A stretch of DNA of 64,000 nucleotides from UBA5543 sp964464965 (GCA_964464965.1 CAYXHM010000001.1:700039-764038), one strand, 5' to 3'. Counted from the first letter of the stretch, positions 17,931-28,029 are shown. Numbers and translations: made by a program. Notes: generated by a model from the letters alone, not told the origin.

Positions 17931-20327
17931 TCAGTTTCTTAACGGTTTGCCGGTCTGCAATATACTCTGCAAACGCTCTAAGGTTTTTTTCTGTCCGCAT
18001 AGGCTTAAAAATGTTTCCCGCTCCAGGTCCAGCAGGTATTGCTCACTTACCATTGTGGTAGCAGACAGATCTCCTCCACACATTACATAAGCCAGTTTTT
18101 CTGCTATAAACTTATCATAGTCTGTAATATAATTGCCACGCCACATGCCGTGTATCCCCGCCATCAATGGCCCCAGGCCTGAACGTCCCTGCACTTTTAT
18201 GTCATTGCGATGTATCGGCTGGGTATACCCCTGTTCGTGCAGTGATAATACTTTTCTTTTTGCATCGGTCACGCGCCTGTCAGGATTAATAGATATACTG
18301 TCAGTTCCTTTTCTCAGTATTGAAAGTTCATATGCTTCGTGAGCCGATGTACTGACCTTTGCCGTACCTATATTGATGAACAATTGCTGAAGATAGTTCA
18401 GCTCTATATCCTCTTTTATATTCCTGTCAGATGCGCGTACTACCAGTTCCTTCGTACCGCCGCCACCCGGTATCAGCCCAACACCCATTTCCACCAGACC
18501 TATATAACTCTCTGCCGCAGCCTGCACAGCGTCTGCGTGCAGGCACATTTCGCAGCCACCGCCTAAGGCCATGCCATGTGGCGCCAACACTACGGGTATA
18601 CTGCTGTACCTCAGCCTCATGGTAGTATTCTGAAATTGCCTGATGGCCATATCCAGTTCGTCATACTCCTGCTCTACAGCAAACATGAATATCAGGCCCA
18701 CATTCGCACCAGCACTGAAGTTGGCGCCGCTATTGGCTATTACCAGGCCTTTATATTTTTCTTCGGCAATGCTTACAGCTTTCTGCACACCAGCCAGCAC
18801 TTCACCACCTATGCTGTTCATTTTCGTGTTCCAGCTTAGCGCTACTACATCATCACCTATATCGTAAAGTTTGCAGGCGCTGTTCTGCCAAACAACTTTT
18901 TCATCGTAATGATCAAGTATGATCATTGTGCCTGCACCCGGCACAGTTTTATAAGACTTGCTGTTAATGTCGTAATATTTGCGTTGTCCGTTCTCTGTTT
19001 TATAAAAGGTCTCAAATCCCGCATTCAACATCTCCTCTACCCATGGCGCTGCTTTGGTTCCCGTCTCTTCCATTATGGCCAATACCTTTTTCACACCTAA
19101 AACATCCCACGTTTCAAACGCACCTATCTCCCAGCCAAAACCAGCCTTCAGCGCATCATCTATTTTATAAAGCTCATCTGCTATCTCCGGTATGCGATGG
19201 CTGGCGTATGCAAACAACATGTGATGAAACATCCTGTAAAACTCACCCGCCTTATCCTGCCCTTTGTACAGCGCAACCAGCCTTTGTTTTAGATCATCAA
19301 TAGGTTTGGCTGCTTCCAGCGTAGCAAACTTTGCTTTCTGTTTGGGGCCGTACTCCATCGTTTCAGGGTTCAGTGTCAGTATATCGCTTTTACCACCTTT
19401 TACTTTTTTATAAAAGCCCTGCCCTGTTTTATCACCCAGCCATTTGTTGGCTATCATGTTTTCTATAAAGGGTGGTATTCTGAAAATATTTTTTGCTTCA
19501 TCGTGCGGCACATTTTCAGGCAGCGCCTTTGCCACATGCACCAGCGTATCCAGGCCAACAACATCCCCTGTACGGAAAGTTGCCGACTTCGGCCTGCCCA
19601 TTATAGTACCACTCAGCGAGTCTATTTCATCAATCGTCAATCCTAATTGCTGCATGGCATGAAATACCGCCATAAAACCAAACACACCCACGCGGTTGGC
19701 AATAAATGCCGGGGTGTCTTTACACAACACTGTTGTTTTACCTAAAAAACGGCTGCCATAGTCCATCAGGAAATCTATCACGTCCGGTTTGGTATCAGGT
19801 GTCGGTATTATTTCAAGCAGCTTCAGGTAGCGGGGTGGATTAAAAAAGTGGGAACCGCAAAAATTCGCCCTGAAATCTTCACTCCTGCCCTTTGCCATCA
19901 GCCCAATGGGTATGCCCGATGTGTTGGTAGTAATGAGCGAGCCCGGCCTTCGGTGCTGCTCTATTTTTTCAAATATCTGTTGTTTGATGTCCAGCCTTTC
20001 TATTACGGCTTCCAGCACCCAGTCACAATCTTGTATCCTGTGCAGGTCATCGTCAATATTACCGGTCACTATGTTTTTGGCCACATCTTTGGTGTACACA
20101 GCACTTGGGTTTGATTTAAGTGTAGCTGCCAGTGCTGCGCTTACAATGCTGTTTCGCCATTGCGGGCTATTGCTTGTCCACCCCTTAGCCTTGTCCTGCT
20201 CTGTCAACTCGCGCGGAATAATGTCCAGCAGCAATGCCTGCACGCCTATACCTGCAAAATGTGCCGCTATACGGCTGCCCATTACCCCACTCCCTATTAC
20301 TGCCACCTTTCTTATAGCCCTGTTCAT
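17931..20327 (-). CDS. fadN: 3-hydroxyacyl-CoA dehydrogenase / enoyl-CoA hydratase (FadN-type)
   Basis: A 798-residue bifunctional beta-oxidation enzyme with the dehydrogenase first and the hydratase last, the order of Bacillus FadN rather than of FadB/FadJ. The NAD-binding motif is VAVIGSGVMGSRIAAHFAG near residue 10, and the dehydrogenase catalytic His lies in GSHFFNPPRYLKLLEII. The hydratase domain begins near residue 480 and has LGGGCEMCLHADA and GVGLIPGGGGTKEL, with both expected glutamates. It oxidises acyl-CoA through enoyl- and 3-hydroxyacyl-CoA. The usual thiolase and acyl-CoA dehydrogenase partners are not next to it. ATG at 20327 (MNRAIRKV) is preferred to the one at 20336. Confidence 0.9.
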   Translation of the reverse strand: MNRAIRKVAVIGSGVMGSRIAAHFAGIGVQALLLDIIPRELTEQDKAKGWTSNSPQWRNSIVSAALAATLKSNPSAVYTKDVAKNIVTGNIDDDLHRIQDCDWVLEAVIERLDIKQQIFEKIEQHRRPGSLITTNTSGIPIGLMAKGRSEDFRANFCGSHFFNPPRYLKLLEIIPTPDTKPDVIDFLMDYGSRFLGKTTVLCKDTPAFIANRVGVFGFMAVFHAMQQLGLTIDEIDSLSGTIMGRPKSATFRTGDVVGLDTLVHVAKALPENVPHDEAKNIFRIPPFIENMIANKWLGDKTGQGFYKKVKGGKSDILTLNPETMEYGPKQKAKFATLEAAKPIDDLKQRLVALYKGQDKAGEFYRMFHHMLFAYASHRIPEIADELYKIDDALKAGFGWEIGAFETWDVLGVKKVLAIMEETGTKAAPWVEEMLNAGFETFYKTENGQRKYYDINSKSYKTVPGAGTMIILDHYDEKVVWQNSACKLYDIGDDVVALSWNTKMNSIGGEVLAGVQKAVSIAEEKYKGLVIANSGANFSAGANVGLIFMFAVEQEYDELDMAIRQFQNTTMRLRYSSIPVVLAPHGMALGGGCEMCLHADAVQAAAESYIGLVEMGVGLIPGGGGTKELVVRASDRNIKEDIELNYLQQLFINIGTAKVSTSAHEAYELSILRKGTDSISINPDRRVTDAKRKVLSLHEQGYTQPIHRNDIKVQGRSGLGPLMAGIHGMWRGNYITDYDKFIAEKLAYVMCGGDLSATTMVSEQYLLDLERETFLSLCGQKKTLERLQSILQTGKPLRN

Positions 20328-20446
20328 ATTTACCAAATGAATTTTACCTACACAATTTAACGAAAAAAGGGCAGGGATGCAGCGCTTATAATTTTCTCAA
20401 CAATATATCAACCGCTTATGCCGCCGGGTCCTGTTCTATTGCGGGT

Positions 20447-21058
20447 TCAAACTGCCTCTCCTTTTTTATCTTTGTACCTTCGCTGGAGGTTTTCTTTAGC
20501 TGTAGCCCATTCATCATCTGTTATACTATAGTAAGCCGTATTCCTGTTTGTACCGTCTTCCCTTATCATATCATGGCGTAGTATCCCCTCGAATTTCGCA
20601 CCTGTTTTCAAAATTGCTGTCCTTGACCGGATATTATTTTCGTCCGTCTTTAATTGTACCCTACAGGCATTCAGCACCTCAAAACAAAATGTCAGCAATA
20701 GTAATTTGCATTCAAAATTTACAGCCGTGGCCCAATAGTCCGGATGCAGCCAGGTCCAGCCAATTTCCAGTTTCCTGTGTTCCTGCTCTATGTTCATCAG
20801 GCGTGTTGCGCCGGCCAGTTTTTTGGCTTGTTTGTGATAAATTACAAAAGGGTACTGCACACCTTTTTCTCTTGCATCTATAGCTTTTGTTAGTGTCCTC
20901 AGCACTTTATCCCGGCTGCTCATGTCCCGGGGTATATACTGCCATATCGCAGGCTCGGACGCCAAGGCTGCCAGTTCATCAAAATGTTCAGTTTGCAGGG
21001 GTAGTAGTTCTACTATATCACCTGCCAGTTTCGTGCTTTGTGGTATCCAGTTCATCAT
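20447..21058 (-). CDS. GNAT family N-acetyltransferase
   Basis: A 203-residue protein of the GNAT superfamily, RimJ/RimL-like subgroup. It has LVEL-type N-terminal strands, LAALASEPAIWQYIPRD, a central GATRLMNIEQEHRKLEIGWTWL, and VQLKTDENNIRSRTAILKTGAKFEGILR, which is the acceptor region of this subgroup. It probably transfers acetyl from acetyl-CoA to an amine on a protein or small molecule; the substrate is unknown. Two adjacent ATG codons (21058 and 21055) are possible starts. It lies upstream of fadN on the same strand, with a gap of about 120 bp that holds no other gene. Confidence 0.85.
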   Translation of the reverse strand: MMNWIPQSTKLAGDIVELLPLQTEHFDELAALASEPAIWQYIPRDMSSRDKVLRTLTKAIDAREKGVQYPFVIYHKQAKKLAGATRLMNIEQEHRKLEIGWTWLHPDYWATAVNFECKLLLLTFCFEVLNACRVQLKTDENNIRSRTAILKTGAKFEGILRHDMIREDGTNRNTAYYSITDDEWATAKENLQRRYKDKKGEAV

Positions 21059-21278
21059 TAAACTGTTAGTTAATTTAACCCCGGTATCTGGTCAGCCCCG
21101 GATTATGCAAATACGGGAAATAAAATAAGAAGAAATATTCCGGAAAAGATTTTTCGCGAGAGACACCCTGTACAACGAATATCCCCCGATAAATCCCCTG
21201 AAAACCGCTCTTAAATGACAATCCCATTATAAATATAACAATGTAATAAGTGTAATTTTAAGCTTGCAAAAATTATAT

Positions 21279-23222
21279 ATGATGCACAAATTATGTACAC
21301 TCGCATTATCATTCATTCTTGCCCTCAACACCGGCATAGCCCAGCAAGTAATCTTTAAAGAAAATTTTGACCATATGCCCGGCCTTGGCCTCAGCAATGG
21401 CTGGGTGACAACAGCTACAGGTGCGGTAGGCTGGCGTACCAGCGATATGTATAACCTGTACTGCTCTTACTCCTATATACCACAGTATAAATACTGGGCA
21501 AAAGTGGCCGCCATTTCCGGCTGCTATGGCGATAAGGGAGGCCCGCGCAACAACCGCGATGTGCTGGCATACACTAAACCCATCAACCTGGCCATACCGC
21601 ATCCGGCAGCATTCTTAAAATTCGACTCTTATTTCAACAAAATGCTGGTTGTCTCTACTTATGAAAAGGCAACTGTAGAAATTTCTACCAATGACGGCGC
21701 ATCCTGGAACCTTTTGTTTGAGGTGCCGGCAGGTTCTACGCCTGATTCATTCGCTACATGGTACATAAACTTGTCTCAATACATCGGGTATAATAATGTA
21801 CGTATTGGCTTTCGTTACAGCGACCAGGGTATGAACCAGAAACTGGGTGGATGGGCTATAGATAATATTGAGATATTCCGCCCCTACCAGAAAGACCTTG
21901 CGCTTGAGGTTTTCTCCCCAACTGACAGTATGCTGAAATATGCCACGGTCAATAATACCATTATTCATACAGGAACGGTCATGAACAAAGGCATAGATAC
22001 CATACACTCATTTGTAGTAAATTACAAACAGGACAATGGCCACATCTTATCCGATACAATCAAGGCAACATTGCCACCGCTCAGCAAATACAATTTCAGC
22101 CATGCAGTACCTGATACAATAACCAAAACAGGCAATATAAATATAACTGCATGGGTAGTAACAATGGGTGATGTAAACACTGCCAATGATACTATGTTTA
22201 CAAAAGTACATGGTGCGCATTTTATGCCCAATAAAATGGTGGCCGTAGAAGAAGGTACCGGTACATGGAACATGTTTGCACCTATGGGTTATGTATTCTT
22301 AAATACACTGAATTCTGACCACAATGCCTGCCTTGTTTCTATACACAGTTCAGACCCTATGGATCTAAAACCATACTCCGACTACTTCTACAGCATCAAC
22401 TACTCTACCCCGCACTTTTTCATGATAGACCGCAAGGCGGCAACCGAAGCTTCTTTCTTTAACACTTTTCACAAACACAGTACACACTTCGGCTTTGCAG
22501 ACCTGGAGCTGCACGGTAATTTTGCCGGAGACTGGATAGATATTGGCGTTGGCGTAAAACCAGCTATAGATATGACCGGTGATTTCAGGCTGCTACTGGT
22601 ACTTACGGAAGATGGGGTGAAAGGAACAGGCAAAGGATGGGAGCAGGAAAATATGCATTATGCCGGGGGGAAAAACGGCACAATGGGTGGATACGAAAAT
22701 AAACCTGACCCTGTGCATGCACAGGATATGACTTATAACTACGTAGCACGTATGGCATATCCGGGGCCGGATGGCGGTAAAACATTCGCAACAGAACTGA
22801 AACACAATGGTAGCTACTTTCACAAGTTCAACCTGAAGCTTGACCCCGCATGGGATAAAAACAGGCTGAGGGCAATAGTTATGTTACTGCGCAATGATGA
22901 TACATTGATATTGAACAGTAACAAACTCAACTATTTCCTTTCTGTAGCAAATGGTAACAGGGAAAATATAAATACCGGTATATATCCCAACCCTGCGCAC
23001 CTGTACACAAGGCTGCAATTTGAATCTACAAGGCAGGAAAAGGCTGATGTATTTGTGACCGATGTAAGTGGCCGCAGGCTACTTCAGTTGCAAATACCCG
23101 ATACTAAAGACGGTATCAACACACTAGATATTCCAACTGCGGATTTACCAACAGGATTGTACGTCATTAATATACTTACACCAAAAACAAAACATGCTTT
23201 GAAATTGCAGGTGATGCATTAA
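21279..23222 (+). CDS. Large secreted protein with Omp28-like module lacking CxxC, T9SS sorting domain
   Basis: A 647-residue exported protein. After a signal peptide (LCTALALSF-like, cleavage near GIAQQ) comes a choice-of-anchor or jelly-roll domain (residues about 20-190: FKENFDHMPGLGLSNGW, WAIDNIEIF). Next is an Ig-like segment. From about residue 320 there is an Omp28-like domain: VAVEEGTGTWNMFAPMG, where relatives have CxxC after GTGTW. Here both cysteines are replaced. The last 80 residues are a T9SS sorting domain (IYPNPAHLYTRLQF, VTDVSGRRL, PTGLYVINI). The function is unknown. Two adjacent ATGs are possible starts; the one at 21279 is used. Confidence 0.85.
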   Translation: MMHKLCTLALSFILALNTGIAQQVIFKENFDHMPGLGLSNGWVTTATGAVGWRTSDMYNLYCSYSYIPQYKYWAKVAAISGCYGDKGGPRNNRDVLAYTKPINLAIPHPAAFLKFDSYFNKMLVVSTYEKATVEISTNDGASWNLLFEVPAGSTPDSFATWYINLSQYIGYNNVRIGFRYSDQGMNQKLGGWAIDNIEIFRPYQKDLALEVFSPTDSMLKYATVNNTIIHTGTVMNKGIDTIHSFVVNYKQDNGHILSDTIKATLPPLSKYNFSHAVPDTITKTGNINITAWVVTMGDVNTANDTMFTKVHGAHFMPNKMVAVEEGTGTWNMFAPMGYVFLNTLNSDHNACLVSIHSSDPMDLKPYSDYFYSINYSTPHFFMIDRKAATEASFFNTFHKHSTHFGFADLELHGNFAGDWIDIGVGVKPAIDMTGDFRLLLVLTEDGVKGTGKGWEQENMHYAGGKNGTMGGYENKPDPVHAQDMTYNYVARMAYPGPDGGKTFATELKHNGSYFHKFNLKLDPAWDKNRLRAIVMLLRNDDTLILNSNKLNYFLSVANGNRENINTGIYPNPAHLYTRLQFESTRQEKADVFVTDVSGRRLLQLQIPDTKDGINTLDIPTADLPTGLYVINILTPKTKHALKLQVMH

Positions 23223-23228
23223 CCTGCG

Positions 23229-23741
23229 TTACTTACTTCTTAATATTTTTGATGCACGGCTGCGGAACCCGGCCGTGCATCCTTGTTCCAGTTGGTCTTG
23301 CAGTATAACCCTTAATTCCTGTTTTATTTCAGGATAGTGTTTTGAGAGGTTGTCCAGTACCGTCATACAAAACACGCGCACTGCTACTGTTTCCTTTACA
23401 TCTGCCAATAGGTCGAAGCAGATATTCATCACATCACCATGCAGCCGTTCGGGTATTTGTATATTTTGCAGCACCCTTACTACATTTCGCTTAACAGCTA
23501 CATGCACTCTTTCATCATTCATCCTTTTCACCAGGTTGTCAATATTATCTTCTATCTGCTGTGGATAGATGTCGCCTATCTTGCCCAATACATGTGCTGC
23601 CAGTTGTACTACGCGATGCTCATCATGCAAAAAGATATGCATAAACTGCTGCATACGCGTGGGGTTATCACCTATCCAGGCAGCTATACGTTCTGCATTT
23701 TCTTTAGAATTTTCTTTAAGTATCTCAGCGCGAAGATCCAT
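23229..23741 (-). CDS. HEAT-repeat protein
   Basis: A small all-helical cytoplasmic protein of 170 residues made of HEAT-like repeats. Repeat-like units are HRVVQLAAHVLGKIGD, VHVAVKRNVVRVLQ and VAVRVFCMTVLDNLSKHYPEI. It has no signal peptide, no catalytic motif and no membrane segment, so it is probably a protein-binding scaffold. The start at ATG 23741 (MDLRAEILKEN) is preferred; an in-frame GTG lies 42 bp upstream at 23783. It is divergent from tex and convergent with the large T9SS gene, with only 6 bp between stop codons and no terminator visible there. Confidence 0.75.
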   Translation of the reverse strand: MDLRAEILKENSKENAERIAAWIGDNPTRMQQFMHIFLHDEHRVVQLAAHVLGKIGDIYPQQIEDNIDNLVKRMNDERVHVAVKRNVVRVLQNIQIPERLHGDVMNICFDLLADVKETVAVRVFCMTVLDNLSKHYPEIKQELRVILQDQLEQGCTAGFRSRASKILRSK

Positions 23742-23821
23742 ACGCAAATATGTGGAAATATTTTGTTTTTGTATTTCATGCACAGCGGTTACATTCGCAT
23801 TCCTAAAAATACTGAAAGAGG

Positions 23822-26068
23822 ATGTTGGAATTTGCTAAAACCGTTGCAGCAAAGCTGAACTTAAAAGAAACAAACGTACTGGCCGTTTTAGAGCTGTTGG
23901 CAGAGGGCGCTACCATACCATTTATAGCACGCTACCGTAAAGACCGTACAGGTGCGCTAGACGAAGTGCAGGTGCAGGATATACAACAGGAAGCAAGCCG
24001 GCAGAAGGAGTTTGCAGAGAGAAAAACATTTATAGAAAAGACAATAACCGAACAGGGGAAAATGACAGAAACCCTGCAAGCGAAAATAGATGCCGCTGTA
24101 ACTATTGCAGAACTGGAAGATATATACCTGCCTTACAAACCCAAGCGCAAAACAAAGGCGCAAACAGCACGGGAAAACGGGCTGGAACCATTGGCAACAA
24201 AAATACTTGAGCAAACTGCATTCAGCATACTGGCAGAAGCGGAAGGTTTCATTACTGAAAATGTAAAAACTGTAGAGGAAGCACTGCAGGGCGCAAGGGA
24301 TATAATAGCAGAAATAGTGAATGAAGATGCGGACGTACGTGCTAAAATGCGTAACCTGTTTGAACGCAAAGCGGAAGTAAGCAGTAAAATAGTAAGCGGA
24401 AAAGAAGCCGAAGCAGCTAAGTATAAAGACTACTTTGATTTTTCAGAGCCTGTTACAAAAATACCATCGCACCGTGTACTGGCTGTAATGCGTGGTTTTA
24501 TGGAAGGTTTCCTGCGTTTAGGGTTTTCACCATCAGAAGAAGATGCGCTGTACATACTTGAAAAGCAATTTGTAAAAAGCAGCAACGAAGCCGGGGAACA
24601 GGTAAAGAAAGCCGTGAAAGAAGCATACCGCAGGTTATTGCAACCGGGCATGGAAAGTGAGTTGAGGATGACTTTAAAAATACAGGCAGATGAAGAAGCC
24701 ATCAGTGTATTTGCCGAAAACCTGCGCCAGTTGTTATTAAGCGCTCCGTTGGGTGGCAAACGTTTGATGGCTATTGACCCCGGCTACCGTACAGGTTGCA
24801 AAGTGGTGTGCCTGGATGAAAAAGGTGACCTGAAAAAAACTGACTTGATATATATACATGAAAACAACAACAGGCTTACAGATGCGGAGCATAAAGTACG
24901 CAGCCTGGTACAGCAATACAATATACAAGCTATTGCTGTTGGCGACGGCACGGCAGGCAGGGAAACGGAGCAGTTCATAAAGAAACTGGATTTGAAGTTG
25001 CCTGTGTTTTTAGTGAATGAAGACGGAGCCTCTATATATTCTGCTTCAGAAATAGCGCGTGAAGAATTTCCCGATGAAGACATTACCGTACGAGGCTCTG
25101 TAAGTATAGGCCGCAGGCTGATGGACCCGCTGGCTGAACTGGTAAAGCTTGACCCGAAAAGCATAGGCGTAGGGCAATACCAGCACGATGTAAACCAGGT
25201 AAGACTGAAAGACAGGCTTGACCAGACTGTAATAAGCTGTGTGAACATGGTGGGTGTAAACCTGAATACAGCCAGCAAACACCTGTTAAGTTATGTGAGC
25301 GGCATAGGCCCGTCTATTGCAGATAACATAGTGAAGTACCGCAATGAAAACGGCGGCTTTACTTCACGCAAACAGCTGATGCAAGTGCCCCGCCTGGGTA
25401 GCAAAGCCTATGAACAATGCGCGGGCTTCCTGCGTGTAAAAGGTGGAGAAAATCCGCTGGATGGTAGTGCTGTACACCCTGAATCTTACGACGTGGTAAA
25501 GCAGATAGCTAAAGACCTGGGTGTAGATGTAAGCAAGCTGATAGGTAATGAAGAATTACTGAAACTGGTGGACATAAAGAAATACATCACCGATACAATA
25601 GGTGCGCATACTATACAGGACATTATTAACGAATTAAAGAAGCCCGGCCTTGACCCTCGTAGCGAGGCCCAGGCTTTTGAGTTTGCAAACATCTACAGCA
25701 TAGAAGATGTGCATGTAGGCCTGGTAGTGCCGGGCATTGTTACCAACCTTACACGTTTTGGCGCATTTGTAGATATAGGTGTAAAGCAGGATGGACTGGT
25801 ACACGTGTCTGAAGTAGCGCACAAATACATTACAGACCCTAACGAAGTACTGAAACTAAACGACCAGGTGATGGTAAAAGTGCTGGAGGTGGATAAGGAC
25901 AGGAAACGTATAGCGTTATCGATAAAACAAACACAGGAAGCACCTGCCCGCCAGCCAAGAGGTAACCAAGAGCGTGGTAACAACAGGCCGCAGCGCGAAA
26001 AAGAAGCCCCTGCATCTACCAATATCAATGACGCACTCAACCTCCTGAAAAAGAAGTTCGGTAAATAA
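23822..26068 (+). CDS. tex: Tex-family RNA-binding transcription accessory protein
   Basis: A 748-residue protein of the Tex family. The N-terminal Tex domain (TIPFIARYRKDRTGALDEVQV) is followed by the YqgF-like RNase H domain (GGKRLMAIDPGYRTGCKVV), tandem helix-hairpin-helix motifs (YVSGIGPSIADNIVKYRNENG, LMQVPRLGSKAYEQCAGFL) and a C-terminal S1 domain (VGLVVPGIVTNLTRFGAFVDIG, VSEVAHKYI). Tex binds nucleic acid and acts in transcription and RNA metabolism. The C-terminus ends in an Arg/Gln/Asn-rich tail after S1, common in this phylum. It converges on the membrane acetyltransferase-like gene with no gap between stop codons. Confidence 0.95.
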   Translation: MLEFAKTVAAKLNLKETNVLAVLELLAEGATIPFIARYRKDRTGALDEVQVQDIQQEASRQKEFAERKTFIEKTITEQGKMTETLQAKIDAAVTIAELEDIYLPYKPKRKTKAQTARENGLEPLATKILEQTAFSILAEAEGFITENVKTVEEALQGARDIIAEIVNEDADVRAKMRNLFERKAEVSSKIVSGKEAEAAKYKDYFDFSEPVTKIPSHRVLAVMRGFMEGFLRLGFSPSEEDALYILEKQFVKSSNEAGEQVKKAVKEAYRRLLQPGMESELRMTLKIQADEEAISVFAENLRQLLLSAPLGGKRLMAIDPGYRTGCKVVCLDEKGDLKKTDLIYIHENNNRLTDAEHKVRSLVQQYNIQAIAVGDGTAGRETEQFIKKLDLKLPVFLVNEDGASIYSASEIAREEFPDEDITVRGSVSIGRRLMDPLAELVKLDPKSIGVGQYQHDVNQVRLKDRLDQTVISCVNMVGVNLNTASKHLLSYVSGIGPSIADNIVKYRNENGGFTSRKQLMQVPRLGSKAYEQCAGFLRVKGGENPLDGSAVHPESYDVVKQIAKDLGVDVSKLIGNEELLKLVDIKKYITDTIGAHTIQDIINELKKPGLDPRSEAQAFEFANIYSIEDVHVGLVVPGIVTNLTRFGAFVDIGVKQDGLVHVSEVAHKYITDPNEVLKLNDQVMVKVLEVDKDRKRIALSIKQTQEAPARQPRGNQERGNNRPQREKEAPASTNINDALNLLKKKFGK

Positions 26069-27232
26069 TTATATATAGCTGAGCCACCATTTTTTGTGTT
26101 GCTGCTTTACTTTCATAAACCACCTGCTGGGAAAGTATAGCAGCAACACTGCTATTGCCCATGCCAGGTACACACCCGGCAACTCATAACCCCAACCGGG
26201 CCTGGCAGTAAACATTATACCACTTTCTGTAAAATAAGTAGCGGGCAAGCCCAGCATAATGCCTAATGCTAGAGCCATGCCGTGTATCAGGTATATATGC
26301 AGTATGTAATAGAACATAGGTACAGTCCCAAAAACTTTAAAGAAGCGTCCGACGGCATTATTCATTTTATCCAGCAACGGCATCAGGAATATTGCAGGGC
26401 CGAGCGTCATGCACAGGTACAATAGTGACGGTGGGTATTTATTACAATTAAGGAACGATAATAAGGTTTTATCCCAACTATCCTGTACTGTCCATGGGTA
26501 AGGGTCGCCATATAGATTAGTAGCTCTCAATACTATAAATAACACAATGGCTGATGCACCTGTTATGTATAACAGTTTATCGCGGTTGGGCTGTTGCAAT
26601 AATTTTCCGAAACAGTATCCTGTAGCCATTACACCTATCCATGGCACAAGGGAGTAGAACACATAATAATTATTACCCCCGCTTTTTACAATGTCAGGGT
26701 CGTGCAATACATTCCACAGGAAGCCGCCACTACCCATTGTTTCAGCCTGTATGCCATCCAGCATATTATGCCCGAATATCATCAGTAACCCTATAGATAG
26801 GATAGCGTAAAAAGGCAGGTATATTAATCCTGCAAGAAACACCATACTCCACCCTATTGCCCAGATAACCTGCATTACCACGTGCGCATAATCCAGGTTG
26901 AACATCCAGCCAAACCTTACAATCGTTACCTCCAGTATGATCAGCCATATACCACGCTTTAATAAAAACAATGCCGCACTGTTCTTGTCTTTCTTTTTGC
27001 TTAATGATAAATATGCACTGGTACCTGCAAGGAATATAAATACGGGCGCGCAGTAGTGTGTTATCCAGCGTGTGAAAAACATTCCTGTGGTAGTATATTC
27101 CAGGTCGGTAGGATTATGGGTAAAGTTGCTGAAGAAATCGCGTGTATGGTCCAGTGCCATAACCACCATCACTATTCCCCGCAATATATCCACACTGCGA
27201 ATGCGGCTGTTCTGTAAAGCTTGTTCCTGCAT
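26069..27232 (-). CDS. Heparan-alpha-glucosaminide N-acetyltransferase-like membrane protein
   Basis: A 387-residue polytopic membrane protein with about nine hydrophobic helices. It starts with RIRSVDILRGIVMVVMALDHTRDFF, the hallmark N-terminus of the DUF1624/HGSNAT domain, followed by FFTRWITHYCAPVFIFLAGTSAYL. HGSNAT relatives pass acetyl from cytosolic acetyl-CoA to a sugar on the other side of a membrane. In Bacteroidota the acceptor is unknown, perhaps cell-wall or surface polysaccharide. The first conserved helix contains the likely active histidine in ALDHTRDF. Its stop codon abuts the tex stop, with no terminator between. It is 28 bp downstream of aat on the same strand. Confidence 0.85.
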   Translation of the reverse strand: MQEQALQNSRIRSVDILRGIVMVVMALDHTRDFFSNFTHNPTDLEYTTTGMFFTRWITHYCAPVFIFLAGTSAYLSLSKKKDKNSAALFLLKRGIWLIILEVTIVRFGWMFNLDYAHVVMQVIWAIGWSMVFLAGLIYLPFYAILSIGLLMIFGHNMLDGIQAETMGSGGFLWNVLHDPDIVKSGGNNYYVFYSLVPWIGVMATGYCFGKLLQQPNRDKLLYITGASAIVLFIVLRATNLYGDPYPWTVQDSWDKTLLSFLNCNKYPPSLLYLCMTLGPAIFLMPLLDKMNNAVGRFFKVFGTVPMFYYILHIYLIHGMALALGIMLGLPATYFTESGIMFTARPGWGYELPGVYLAWAIAVLLLYFPSRWFMKVKQQHKKWWLSYI

Positions 27233-27260
27233 AAGTTGTCAAATATAATATTAAGGCGCA

Positions 27261-27920
27261 TTATGCTCCTGTTGCGTTGTTATTTTCGTTCAGCATTGTT
27301 ATAAACTCATTTCTTGGTATCATTTTCGCACCCAGGCTTTCCAGGTGTTCTGTATATACCTGGCAGTCCACCAGTTGCACTCCGTCCTGCTGTAGCCATT
27401 GCACATACTTTATAAAAGCGTACTTGCTGGCGTTGCTCACTTTGCTGAACTTGCTTTCTCCAAAAAACATATTACCCAGGCGTATGCCGTACAATCCGCC
27501 AACAAGCTCATTCCCCTGCCACACCTCTGCGCTGTGGGCATAACCCATTGCATGTAATTCAGTATATGCCGCTATAATGCCATCGTTTATCCATGTGCCA
27601 TCCTGCCCTTCCCTGTATGCAGCTTTACAGTTTTTCATCACTTCAGTAAAGGCCGTATTTGTTCTGAATTCAAAAGCATCTTTCCTGAGCAATTGCTTCA
27701 TGCTTTTACTCACTTTCAGCTCTTCGGGAAAGAGTACAAACCTTGGGTCGGGACTCCACCAAAGTGGCACATCCTCATCATACCAGGGAAAAATACCACT
27801 CCTGTACGCCAGCAACAACCGCTCTGTGCACAGGTCGCCGCCTATAGCCACTAAGCCATCTTCCACAGCGAGATTTACGTCGGGAAACCATAAACTATCA
27901 TCCAGAATATGCGGGTACAT
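27261..27920 (-). CDS. aat: Leucyl/phenylalanyl-tRNA--protein transferase
   Basis: A 219-residue enzyme that moves Leu or Phe from tRNA to N-terminal Lys or Arg of proteins, making them ClpS/ClpAP substrates (N-end rule). The hallmark blocks are all visible: LWFPDVNLAVEDGLVAIGGDL, YRSGIFPWYDEDVPLWWSPDPR, YREGQDGTWINDGI, GYAHSAEVWQGNELVGGLYG and FFGESKFSKVSNASK. The length is normal for bacteria. The ATG at 27920 (MYPHILDDS) is chosen over a TTG at 27953 because homology begins there. It is divergent from the NfeD/SPFH pair. Confidence 0.95.
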   Translation of the reverse strand: MYPHILDDSLWFPDVNLAVEDGLVAIGGDLCTERLLLAYRSGIFPWYDEDVPLWWSPDPRFVLFPEELKVSKSMKQLLRKDAFEFRTNTAFTEVMKNCKAAYREGQDGTWINDGIIAAYTELHAMGYAHSAEVWQGNELVGGLYGIRLGNMFFGESKFSKVSNASKYAFIKYVQWLQQDGVQLVDCQVYTEHLESLGAKMIPRNEFITMLNENNNATGA

Positions 27921-28029
27921 CCTGCAATTTGTATATATCCCGTCATATAGCAAAACCCTGGCTTAACTATCGCATAATATTTAGCTGAATAAACTTTCGT
28001 ATATTTATCACAATCAAAATCACATCTAA

